Shown here: piece by piece, positions 41,169 through 49,456 of the stretch
Layout of the letters: every line of letters begins with the position of its first letter
How positions within the stretch are numbered: the first letter of the stretch is position 1
Origin: Micromonospora gifhornensis
GTDB taxonomy: Bacteria > Actinomycetota > Actinomycetes > Mycobacteriales > Micromonosporaceae
Reading direction: 5' to 3'
NCBI RefSeq assembly: GCF_016863515.1
Contig: NZ_BOPA01000027.1
Span: 1 to 64,000 of the forward strand
Length of the DNA: 64,000 nt
Made by a program: the position numbers and the translations under genes
The notes under the pieces: model-generated
The model's database searches: none
What the model was told of the DNA's origin: nothing
What the model saw: the letters and a program-made list of their open reading frames with translations, nothing else

Positions 41169-43627
41169 GACGGGTTGATCCTGTCCACTACCGCCCGAGC
41201 GTCTGCCACCAGCGTGGCGAGGTCACCCGCGGGTCCGCCGTGGGCGCCACGGTTGGCGGCGGCCACCACGCGCGGGGCGGCAGGGTGCAGCCGCGCCAGC
41301 GGCGTCTGCAGTTCACCGACGCGGTGGCGATCCGACAGCAGGGCCAGCGCGAGGGTCTCCCGCAGCCCCTGGGCGTCGCCGATCGCCGCCTCGGTCTGCG
41401 CGACCGGCTGCCCGGCCCGGAAATCACGGGTACGGATCCGCTCGTGGCAGGCGTACTCGATGGCGTCGCGGATGAGGTTGCAGACGACCGGGCGGCGGAC
41501 CTCGTCGGTCATGCCTTCGTCGCGGGCGATGGCCATGGCGTCGTCGAGGTAGCGCCGGGCGGGGTCGCCGTGTGCGTCACCGGTGACGGTGACCTGGGAC
41601 TGCGCCAGTCGGCTGACGATCCGGATCCGGGCGTCAAGTTGCAGGTGCCGCACGGCGGCCGGGAGGCGGTCGTCATGGGTGAAGACGATGACCTGCCGGT
41701 GCTTCGCCACCTGGTCCAGGACCTTGGCCAGGCCGTAGACCTTGGCCGGGTCCATGGACTGCACCGGGTCGTCGATGACCAGGAACCGGAACGGGCTCTC
41801 GGGCATGGTGGCCCGAGGCAGGAAGAGCGCGAGGGCCAGCGAGTGCAGTTCGCCCTGACTCATCACCCCCAGCGCGGCCCCGGGTACGCCGTCCACGTTG
41901 ACCTCCAGGTCGACCCGGCGGTTGGTGCCGGTGCCGGCGAGCTGTATGGCGCCGAGGTCGACGTTGCTCTCCTGGCGCAGGGTGTTCCAGATGCCTGTCG
42001 CGTCCGCGGCGACCGGGGCGAGCTTGGTGTTACGGATCTTCGCGCCTTCGTTCTGCAGCCAGGTGACCGCCGTCTTCAGCGCCGTGAACGACTGGGCTGC
42101 CCGCCGGCTGGTCTGCTCGGTGTCGATCCAGGCGCGGATCTGGTCGGCGGCCGGTTGCCAGGCAGCCTGACGGCGTTCGAGTGCCTGTCGGGCAGCGGCC
42201 CTGACCGGTTGCAGGGCGGCGGCGAGCGCGTCGAAGACGACAAGCGCCGCCTCGACGATCTTGTGCGGGTCGGCCGATCCGACCAGTTCGTCCCAGTGCT
42301 GCCACGCGACCCGGACGTCGTCGGTTTCCACTCCTTCGGCGCTGAGGTCGATGGCGAGTACCGGCGGCAGGGCGGGTAGCCAGCCGCGCAGTGCGCGACG
42401 GGACTCCCGCTCCAGCCGGTGGGCGTCGTCGAGACGCTCGGCCCGTTCGGTGAGTTGCCGCAGCTGCTCCTGTGCCTGCGCGGCCCAGTCCTCGTCCAGG
42501 GTGCGACCCCCGCACACCGGACAGGGCTGGCCCGGGTGGCGGTGCTGGTGACGCAGGGCGTCGCCGAGCAGCCTGGCAAGCGCCCGAGCCTGCTCGACGG
42601 GCGTGCCGGCCAGGTCGTCGATCAGTTGCAGGGCGCCCTGAAGCCGCTCGACCTCACGTGCCAGGCCGTCTCGATCGGGCAGGTCGAGGACGTCGAGCTG
42701 GCGCAGCGGCACGGTGGTGGTGTCGGTGTCGGGTTCGTCGGCGACGGCCAGCGCGGCAAGCTCGTCCAGGTCGGCGACCTTGCCGCTGAGTGCCTGTTCG
42801 GCCCGGCGGGCGCGCGGGTCGGGGTGGGCGGCGAGTGTGGACTGCAGCTCGGGCAGCTGGGCGGTGGCCAGCTTGCGCCGGGTGTCCATCTCCCTGCGCG
42901 CAGCCTTGAGCAGGGTCTCGATCTCGACGAGCCGGCCGAGGCCGAGGATGCGGTGCAGGGAATCGTGCATCTCGCTGGGTCGGCCGCTGAGCAGGCCACC
43001 GAGTTCGCTGTAGGAGAGGAAGGGCCGGTACAGCTCCAACGGCTGTTCCCAACCGAGATCGGCAACAGACTGCCGACGCTCGCCGGAGATCTGCAGGAAC
43101 GACGTACGGTCGTCGAGGTTCGCTCCTGGTTCCCAGGTGCATTCGACTGTGGCACCGTTGCGGTGGCCCTCGACGCCGAGTTGGACGCGGATGCGGGGGT
43201 TCTCGGTGGCGTGCAGATTGCGCCAGCCGTCCTGCCAGACCGCGCTGCGGCCGGCCCACCGCTTGTTCTGGCCGGTCAGGGCGAACTCGGCGGCTTCGGC
43301 GAAGCTGGACTTACCCGAGCCGTTGCGACCGGTCACGATCGTCAGTCCTGGGCCTGGCACGAGGCTGAGCGTGGCGGTAGGCCCGATGCCGCGGAACCCG
43401 GTCACCTCGATGCTGGCGAGGTAGGTCCCGATCGGCTCGGGAGTGTCGGTGTCCGGCGATGGGGATGCCGGTCGGCGTGCTGTCGCGCCACCGAGCACAG
43501 AGGAGAGTTCGTCATCGCCGAGCAGCGCGGCGATGACGACGTCCTTTGCGCTCTCGGACAGGTCGCAGTGGTCGAGGCGGTCGAGGATGAGCTGGTCGAC
43601 GGTGTCGGCCTGGGGGTCGGCTGTCAC
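41165..43627 (-). CDS. Rad50/SMC-type ATPase with zinc hook
   Basis: An 820-residue protein from GTG 43627, AGGAGG upstream. A short helical N-terminus (residues 1-45) precedes the ATPase head: IEVTGFRGIGPTATLSLVPG, Walker A GRNGSGKSS (100-108). Coiled-coil-like arms flank a zinc-hook motif PCPVCGG (about 371). The second head half carries SQGELHSLALALFLPRA (signature), Walker B FRFLVIDDPVQSMDP (about 615) and the switch VFTHDDRLP. The last 130 residues form an extra helical domain with NRGAHGG near the end. Rad50-like proteins with hooks and extra domains, such as RloC, act as DNA-damage or phage sensors coupled to a nuclease. Its partner here would be the small HEPN-like protein. The mechanism is inference. 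Confidence 0.87.
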   Translation of the reverse strand: MTADPQADTVDQLILDRLDHCDLSESAKDVVIAALLGDDELSSVLGGATARRPASPSPDTDTPEPIGTYLASIEVTGFRGIGPTATLSLVPGPGLTIVTGRNGSGKSSFAEAAEFALTGQNKRWAGRSAVWQDGWRNLHATENPRIRVQLGVEGHRNGATVECTWEPGANLDDRTSFLQISGERRQSVADLGWEQPLELYRPFLSYSELGGLLSGRPSEMHDSLHRILGLGRLVEIETLLKAARREMDTRRKLATAQLPELQSTLAAHPDPRARRAEQALSGKVADLDELAALAVADEPDTDTTTVPLRQLDVLDLPDRDGLAREVERLQGALQLIDDLAGTPVEQARALARLLGDALRHQHRHPGQPCPVCGGRTLDEDWAAQAQEQLRQLTERAERLDDAHRLERESRRALRGWLPALPPVLAIDLSAEGVETDDVRVAWQHWDELVGSADPHKIVEAALVVFDALAAALQPVRAAARQALERRQAAWQPAADQIRAWIDTEQTSRRAAQSFTALKTAVTWLQNEGAKIRNTKLAPVAADATGIWNTLRQESNVDLGAIQLAGTGTNRRVDLEVNVDGVPGAALGVMSQGELHSLALALFLPRATMPESPFRFLVIDDPVQSMDPAKVYGLAKVLDQVAKHRQVIVFTHDDRLPAAVRHLQLDARIRIVSRLAQSQVTVTGDAHGDPARRYLDDAMAIARDEGMTDEVRRPVVCNLIRDAIEYACHERIRTRDFRAGQPVAQTEAAIGDAQGLRETLALALLSDRHRVGELQTPLARLHPAAPRVVAAANRGAHGGPAGDLATLVADARAVVDRINPS

Positions 43628-43868
43628 GGGGTTCCTCCTGCCATGGGACTGGCGGACGGGTGGTCACGTCGGTGGACGCCGCGCTGGTGGCGACGTGGGC
43701 GCATCGGATCTGTCCGGCGCGGACAGTGAGCCGGGCGTGGGCAGCGTGGTGGTGCAGACGGGGTGGTGCGCCCGGGAATCGACACCCGGACCGAGCGCAT
43801 CGACGGCGGCCGGAGCACACTCGGCTCGCTCGCCGAAAGCGACACTAGCACACACCGGAGTGAAAGCG

Positions 43869-43913
43869 GTGTCAAACCGTTTACACGCCACACCGATCAT
43901 GTAGAGTGATCGG
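43869..43913 (+). promoter_or_regulatory. promoter of HTH-methyltransferase operon with palindromic operator
   Basis: A -35 TTTACA (43880-43885) and -10 TAGAGT (43902-43907) with 16-bp spacing. The -10 is embedded in a perfect palindrome, CCGATCA (43893-43899) N7 TGATCGG (43907-43913). A second partial palindrome, GTGT...ACAC (43869-43886), overlaps the -35. The remaining 43628-43868 holds no gene. Autoregulation by the HTH domain of the encoded methyltransferase is the simplest reading. Confidence 0.65.
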
Positions 43914-43947
43914 CGAGCAGGATGAGGCACGAACTGACAGGACACCG

Positions 43948-46059
43948 ATGCCCCGACATGCGCAGGTGACCGCCGCCGAGATCTCCCGACTGGCCGGGGT
44001 CACGCGCGCCACCGTCAGCAACTGGCGTCGGCGTCACCCGGATTTCCCGGCCCCCGTCGGCGGCACGGAAAGCAGCCCGGCCTACGACCTGGGCGCCGTC
44101 CAGACCTGGCTCGCCGCCCGAGGTCAGCTTCCCGCCACCTCACCGGCCGACGACCTGCGCGCCGCCGTGCGGGCCACCGGCTCCGGTGGCGACGTACCCA
44201 CCCGACTGCTCCCACTGGTCCTGGCCGCAGCCCGGATGACTCCCAGCGACCTGAAGCTCCTCATCGACCTGCCCGACCCCCATCTTGTCGAGCGGGCGCG
44301 GCAGGCGATCCGGCCCCACCTCGCCGAGATCCCCGGCACCGCCGACCTGACGTACGCGGTGGGCGAGGCCCCACTCCTGCGTACCCTGCTGCGTTGCGTC
44401 GCGGACGACGGTGCGCTGCGGGCCACGGACGTGCTCGCCGCCGCGGAACTCGACGGCACCAACGCCACCAGTCAGTACGACACACCTGCCCCGGTGGCCG
44501 GGTTGATGGCCGACCTGCTCGCCGAGGCGGGCAGGCCCTACCCGGCGACCGTGTTCGACCCGGCCTGCGGTGCCGGTGGTCTCCTGCTCGCCGCCGCCGC
44601 CAAGGGGACAGCGCAGGTGTACGGCCAGGAGATCGTCCCCGCCCAGGCCGCGCAGGCCGCCGTACGCCTGGCTCTGGCGGGGGCTCGGCCCAGCGTGCAG
44701 ATCGGCGACAGCATCCGGGCCGACGCGTACCCGGCCCTGACCGCCGGGGCGGTGCTCTGCGCCCCGCCGTACGGCGACCGGGAGTGGGGTCACGAGGAGT
44801 TGGCGTACGACACGCGGTGGATCTTCGGTCTGCCGCCGAAGGCCGAGTCGGAGCTGGCCTGGCTGCAACACTGCCTCGCCCACCTGGCCGCCGACGGCCG
44901 TGCGGTGCTGCTGATGCCCCCGGCCGCTGCCGAACGCGCCTCGGGCCGCCGGATCAGAGCCGAGATCCTCCGCAGCGGCACGCTGCGGGCCGTCATCGCC
45001 CTGCCGCCCGGCGTCGCCGCGCCCCTGCACGTGGGGCTGCACGTGTGGGTGCTCGAACGCCCGTCCCCGCAGGCCACCTCGCCGCTCAGCGTTCTCGTCG
45101 TGGACGCCGCCACGCCCGGCACCGGTCAGCCGCACGGCAAGCGGGCGGCGTTGGACTGGCCGGCGCTGCGCGAGCGGGTCCTGACCGCCTGGCACGACTA
45201 CGACCGCTTCCCGGACAATTTCGACCCGGTTCCGGGGGTCGCTCAGGCGGTCCCCGTCATCGACCTGCTCGACGAGACGGTCGACCTCACTCCCGCCCGC
45301 CACGTCCGGGCCACCCCGGTGCCGACGCTGCCCGACGAACTCGCCGCGATGGGTGACGAGTTGCGGTCGAGACTGCGGCGGGCCGCCACCGGGCTGATCA
45401 CGTTGAGCGGCGGGCAGCCGTGGCCGCCCGTCGGCAGCGCCGCCCTGTCCTGGCGTACGGCCAGCATCGCCGACCTGCTGCGCGGCGACGCGCTGGAGTT
45501 ACTGCGCACCCCGGCGGCGATTCGCGGCTCTTCCCCCATCGTGACCGACCCGTCGTCGCCGCGTACCCTGACGGCCCCGGATGTGCTGGCACACCGTCGC
45601 GCCTCCGGTCCGGCGGACGACGAACCCACCGGCGCGGAGGTCGAGATTCGGGAGGGAGACGTCATCCTGCCGGAGTTGCTGCACAACGGCACCGGCACGG
45701 CCCGGGTGGTCGACGCCGACGACGCCGGTAGCCGCCTCGGCCCGCATCTGCATCTGCTGCGGCCCGATCCGGCCCGCCTCGACCCGTGGTTCCTGGCCGG
45801 TTTCCTGGCCGCCGAGGAGAACATCAGCGCCGCCTCGTCCGGCACCAGCGTGATCCGGCTCGATGCCCGCCGCCTGCGGGTGCCGCTGCTGCCCCTGGCC
45901 GAGCAGCAGCGCTACGGTCGGGCGTTCCGGCAGCTCCACGCCCTGCGCACCGCCGCGGGCCTCGCCAACCGCCTGGCCGACGAGACCGCCCGTACCCTCG
46001 CTGCGGGACTCACCGGCGGCGCGTTGCACCCACCGGGCACCGCCCCACCGACATCCTGA
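43948..46059 (+). CDS. HTH - N6-adenine methyltransferase - specificity-like fusion
   Basis: A 703-residue protein from ATG 43948 (AGGA six bases upstream). Residues 1-60 form a helix-turn-helix (VTAAEISRLAGVTRATVSNW, then DLGAVQTWLAARG). The methyltransferase core has SAM motif I VFDPACGAGGLLLAAAA, but motif IV reads LCAPPYGDREW: the usual Asn of NPPY is Ala. The C-terminal 220 residues resemble a half type I specificity subunit, ending PLLPLAEQQRYGRAFRQLHA. It could be an autonomous methyltransferase, a regulator that reads DNA without methylating it, or an inactivated enzyme. It begins an apparent operon with hsdM, 44 bases ahead of it. Confidence 0.83.
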   Translation: MPRHAQVTAAEISRLAGVTRATVSNWRRRHPDFPAPVGGTESSPAYDLGAVQTWLAARGQLPATSPADDLRAAVRATGSGGDVPTRLLPLVLAAARMTPSDLKLLIDLPDPHLVERARQAIRPHLAEIPGTADLTYAVGEAPLLRTLLRCVADDGALRATDVLAAAELDGTNATSQYDTPAPVAGLMADLLAEAGRPYPATVFDPACGAGGLLLAAAAKGTAQVYGQEIVPAQAAQAAVRLALAGARPSVQIGDSIRADAYPALTAGAVLCAPPYGDREWGHEELAYDTRWIFGLPPKAESELAWLQHCLAHLAADGRAVLLMPPAAAERASGRRIRAEILRSGTLRAVIALPPGVAAPLHVGLHVWVLERPSPQATSPLSVLVVDAATPGTGQPHGKRAALDWPALRERVLTAWHDYDRFPDNFDPVPGVAQAVPVIDLLDETVDLTPARHVRATPVPTLPDELAAMGDELRSRLRRAATGLITLSGGQPWPPVGSAALSWRTASIADLLRGDALELLRTPAAIRGSSPIVTDPSSPRTLTAPDVLAHRRASGPADDEPTGAEVEIREGDVILPELLHNGTGTARVVDADDAGSRLGPHLHLLRPDPARLDPWFLAGFLAAEENISAASSGTSVIRLDARRLRVPLLPLAEQQRYGRAFRQLHALRTAAGLANRLADETARTLAAGLTGGALHPPGTAPPTS

Positions 46060-46103
46060 ATCCGACCCGACTCCCCCGGCACCGGCTCATCGGAAGGAAT
46101 CCG

Positions 46104-48095
46104 TTGAACAGCAGCAAGCACACCGAACTGGCGAACCACGCCTGGTCGGTCGCCGATCTCCTGCGCGGCGACTACAAGCAGTCCGACTACGGCAAGGTGA
46201 TCCTGCCGTTCACCGTGCTGCGCCGGCTGGAGTGCGTCCTGGAGCCGACCCGGCAGCAGGTGCGCGACACGCACGAGCGCTTCGGTGGTCAGGATGTCGA
46301 CGTGGCCCGGTTCCTGCGCCGCGCCGCCGGGCACAGCTTCTACAACACCAGCCGCTACACCCTGAAGTCGATCGCAGGCGACTCCGGCCAGGTCGCCAAG
46401 CACCTGCTCGCCTACATCGGCGCGTTCTCCGAGAACGCGCAGGAGGTGCTGCACCGCTACGAGTTCCCGCAGCAGATCCGCCGACTCGACGCCGCGAACC
46501 TGCTCTACCAGGTGGTCGGGCGGTTCGCGGATCTGGACCTGCGGCCGGAGGTCGTCTCCAACCACCAGATGGGGTACGTCTTCGAGGAGCTGATCCGGCG
46601 TTTCGCCGAAGTCTCCAACGAGACCGCAGGTGAGCACTTCACCCCCCGCGAAGTCATCGAGCTGATGGTGAACCTGCTCGTCGCCCCGGACGACGACGCG
46701 CTGAGCATCCCCGGCGTGGTGCGCACGGTGATGGACCCGGCCTGCGGCACCGGCGGCATGTTGAGCGCGGCCGAGGAACACATCACCAGCCTGAACAAGT
46801 CGGCCACCGTGCAGGTCTTCGGGCAGGAGCTGAATCCGGAGTCCTGGGCGATCTGCCGGTCCGACATGATGATCAAGGGCCAAGATCCGGAGAACATCAA
46901 GTTCGGCAACTCGTTCAGCGACGACGGCCACCGGGGCGAACGCTTCGACTACCTGCTGGCCAACCCACCCTTCGGCGTGGAGTGGAAGAAGGTCAAGGAC
47001 GAGATCGAGCGAGAGTACGAGACCCTCGGCGAGGACGGCCGCTTCGGTGCCGGCCTGCCCCGCATCAACGACGGCTCGCTGCTGTTCCTCCAGCACATGA
47101 TTTCAAAAATGAAACCGGTCACCGCCGACGGCAAGGGCGGCAGCCGCATCGCCATCGTCTTCAACGGCTCGCCGCTGTTCACCGGCGCGGCCGACTCGGG
47201 TGAGTCGCGCATCCGCCGGTGGATCCTGGAGAACGACTGGCTGGAAGGCATCGTCGCGCTGCCCGACCAACTCTTCTACAACACCGGCATCTCGACGTAC
47301 TTCTGGATCCTCACCAACCGCAAGTCCCCCGACCACGCGGGCAAGGTGGTGCTGCTGGACGCCCGCGACCAGTTCGCCAAGATGCGCAAGTCCCTCGGCG
47401 ACAAGCGCAAGTTCCTCACCGCCGACCAGATCGCCGAGATCACCCGCCGCTACTCGGAGGCGCTGCACATCGCCGCCGACCCGGAGCACCCGCAGCACGC
47501 CAAGGTGAAGGTCTTCGCCAACGAGGACTTCGGCTACCGGCGGATCACCGTCGAACGCCCACTCAAGCTCCGCTTCGAGGTCACCGAGGAAACCCTGACC
47601 CAGGTACGCGAATCCAAGCCGATCGCCAAGGCTCTCGACGTGGACCTGTTCACCGCTGCCCTCAAACCGCTTGTCGGCCGCTTCTGGCAGACCAAGCGGG
47701 CGGCCTGGGACGCGATCCGCTCGGCGATGGCCGAAGGCGGCGTGCTCTGGCCGACCGGCGCCCCCTTCCAGAAGGCGCTCCGCGAGGTCATCGGCGTCCG
47801 CGACCCCGACGGCGAAGTCCAACTCGTCAAGGGCGACCCCGAGCCGGACACCGAGCTACGCGACTACGAGAACGTGCCGCTCCACGAGGATGTGGAGGAA
47901 TACCTCCGCCGCGAAGTCCTCCCCCACGTCCCCGACGCCTGGATCGACCACACCAAAACCAAGATCGGGTACGAAATCCCCTTCACCCGCCACTTCTACG
48001 TCTACAAACCCCCAAGGCCCCTCGCGGAGATCGACGCCGAGTTGAAGGCACTGGAAGCCGAAATTCAGTCGCTGCTGGGAAAGGTCACGGCTTGA
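46104..48095 (+). CDS. hsdM: type I restriction-modification methyltransferase subunit HsdM
   Basis: A 663-residue protein starting at TTG 46104; AAGGA lies five bases upstream and no ATG or GTG is available nearby. The N-terminal domain is ELANHAWSVADLLRGDYKQS, then YGKVILPFTVLRRLECVLEP, typical of HsdM. Catalytic motifs are intact: MDPACGTGGMLSAAEEH (SAM) and LLANPPFGVEW (NPPF, N6-adenine). EHFTPREVIELMVNLL precedes the core. It methylates adenine at the site chosen by HsdS, protecting host DNA. Its stop shares a base with the hsdS start (TGATG). Confidence 0.96.
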   Translation: MNSSKHTELANHAWSVADLLRGDYKQSDYGKVILPFTVLRRLECVLEPTRQQVRDTHERFGGQDVDVARFLRRAAGHSFYNTSRYTLKSIAGDSGQVAKHLLAYIGAFSENAQEVLHRYEFPQQIRRLDAANLLYQVVGRFADLDLRPEVVSNHQMGYVFEELIRRFAEVSNETAGEHFTPREVIELMVNLLVAPDDDALSIPGVVRTVMDPACGTGGMLSAAEEHITSLNKSATVQVFGQELNPESWAICRSDMMIKGQDPENIKFGNSFSDDGHRGERFDYLLANPPFGVEWKKVKDEIEREYETLGEDGRFGAGLPRINDGSLLFLQHMISKMKPVTADGKGGSRIAIVFNGSPLFTGAADSGESRIRRWILENDWLEGIVALPDQLFYNTGISTYFWILTNRKSPDHAGKVVLLDARDQFAKMRKSLGDKRKFLTADQIAEITRRYSEALHIAADPEHPQHAKVKVFANEDFGYRRITVERPLKLRFEVTEETLTQVRESKPIAKALDVDLFTAALKPLVGRFWQTKRAAWDAIRSAMAEGGVLWPTGAPFQKALREVIGVRDPDGEVQLVKGDPEPDTELRDYENVPLHEDVEEYLRREVLPHVPDAWIDHTKTKIGYEIPFTRHFYVYKPPRPLAEIDAELKALEAEIQSLLGKVTA

Positions 48096-49408
48096 TGGCC
48101 CACTTCACCAGCCTTCCTGACAGCTGGAGTTCCACTCGAATCGACCGGGTGGCCACCGTGCATGCTCGGATCGGGTGGAAAGCTCTTACAGCGGCGGAGT
48201 ACCTGGACGACGGGTATGCATTCCTCTCCACACCTAACATCAAAACCACGGAGATTGATTTCGAAAAAGTCAACTTTATTTCCGAGTTCCGGTATCGAGA
48301 GTCGCCTGAATTGCAGCTGACCGAAGGAGATGTCCTCCTTACTAAGGATGGATTTACGCTGGGAACGGTCAACGTGGTGCGGCATCTACCTCGCCCGGCA
48401 ACTGTTAACGGCTCTATCGCCGTCTTGCGCCCCTTCGACATACACCCTATTTACCTGCGTTATGTGATTGCAAGTAACGCCATCCAGGCGCAGATTCAGG
48501 CAGTTAAGGACGGGATGGACGTCCTTCACCTCTTCCAGCGAGACATCAAGAAACTATCCATACCACTGCCACCTCCAGAAGAACAGCGGCGCATCGCCGA
48601 CTTCCTCGACGCCGAAACCGCCCGCATTGACAAGTTGGTACGCACACAAGGCCAAGTCTTGGCAAGCCTTGCCGAGCGGAAAGCTGCCAGCGTAGTCCAG
48701 CAGGTTATAGGTGGACACCGGCCTCACCGGCGGCCCTCGCTCCTCCCTTGGACCGACACGCTGCCAACCGAGTGGCCCGAAGTCCGCTTAGGACTCGTAG
48801 CCCAGATGGGAAGTGGTCACACGCCTAGCAGGTCGCGTCCGGAATGGTGGTCGGATTGCACAATTCCGTGGATCACGACCGGTGAGGTTAGTCAGGTTCG
48901 AGATGATCGACGGGAGGTGATTTACGAAACTCGCGAGAAGATCAGCGAACTCGGCATGGCAAACTCATCCGCAACCTTACATCCAGCCGGGACAGTTGTT
49001 CTTTGCCGCACTGCATCAGCCGGATATTCGGCAATCATGGGTACCGGCATGGCGACGAGTCAGGATTTTGTTACTTGGACCTGCGGACCACGGCTCGATC
49101 CCTATTACCTCCTCTGGTGTCTTCGCGCGATGCGTCAAGACTTGCTGGGTCGGCTAGCCATGGGGTCAACCCATAAGACGATCTACGTTCCTGATCTTCA
49201 GATGCTCAGGATTCCGCTGCCACCATTAGAAGAACAGCGGATAATTGTTCAGCGCATCCGGGAGCAAAATGCACTGAATGACAAACTCGCGGATTCAGTG
49301 AAACGGCAGCTTCAACTGTTGACTGAGCGACGGCAGGCGTTGGTTACGGCAGCAGTCACGGGTCAGATTGATGTGTCAACGACTATGGGCCGGGCTGCCG
49401 GGAGTTAG
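48095..49408 (+). CDS. hsdS: type I specificity subunit HsdS
   Basis: A 437-residue subunit with two target-recognition domains. The first spans about residues 8-150; the conserved helix PLPPPEEQRRIADFLDAETA and RIDKLVRTQGQVLASLAERK follows. The second begins VAQMGSGHTPSRSRPEWWSD and IPWITTGEVS, ending PLPPLEEQRIIVQRIREQNA and LLTERRQALVTAAVTGQIDV. Both halves look intact, so a bipartite recognition site is expected. The G+C content of the recognition domains is visibly lower than that of hsdM and hsdR, as usual for exchanged specificity modules. Translationally coupled to hsdM. Confidence 0.95.
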   Translation: MAHFTSLPDSWSSTRIDRVATVHARIGWKALTAAEYLDDGYAFLSTPNIKTTEIDFEKVNFISEFRYRESPELQLTEGDVLLTKDGFTLGTVNVVRHLPRPATVNGSIAVLRPFDIHPIYLRYVIASNAIQAQIQAVKDGMDVLHLFQRDIKKLSIPLPPPEEQRRIADFLDAETARIDKLVRTQGQVLASLAERKAASVVQQVIGGHRPHRRPSLLPWTDTLPTEWPEVRLGLVAQMGSGHTPSRSRPEWWSDCTIPWITTGEVSQVRDDRREVIYETREKISELGMANSSATLHPAGTVVLCRTASAGYSAIMGTGMATSQDFVTWTCGPRLDPYYLLWCLRAMRQDLLGRLAMGSTHKTIYVPDLQMLRIPLPPLEEQRIIVQRIREQNALNDKLADSVKRQLQLLTERRQALVTAAVTGQIDVSTTMGRAAGS

Positions 49409-49456
49409 CCGCACTTTCAGAGCACCTTGGGGCACGACAGGGCGAAGGGAAATAGG

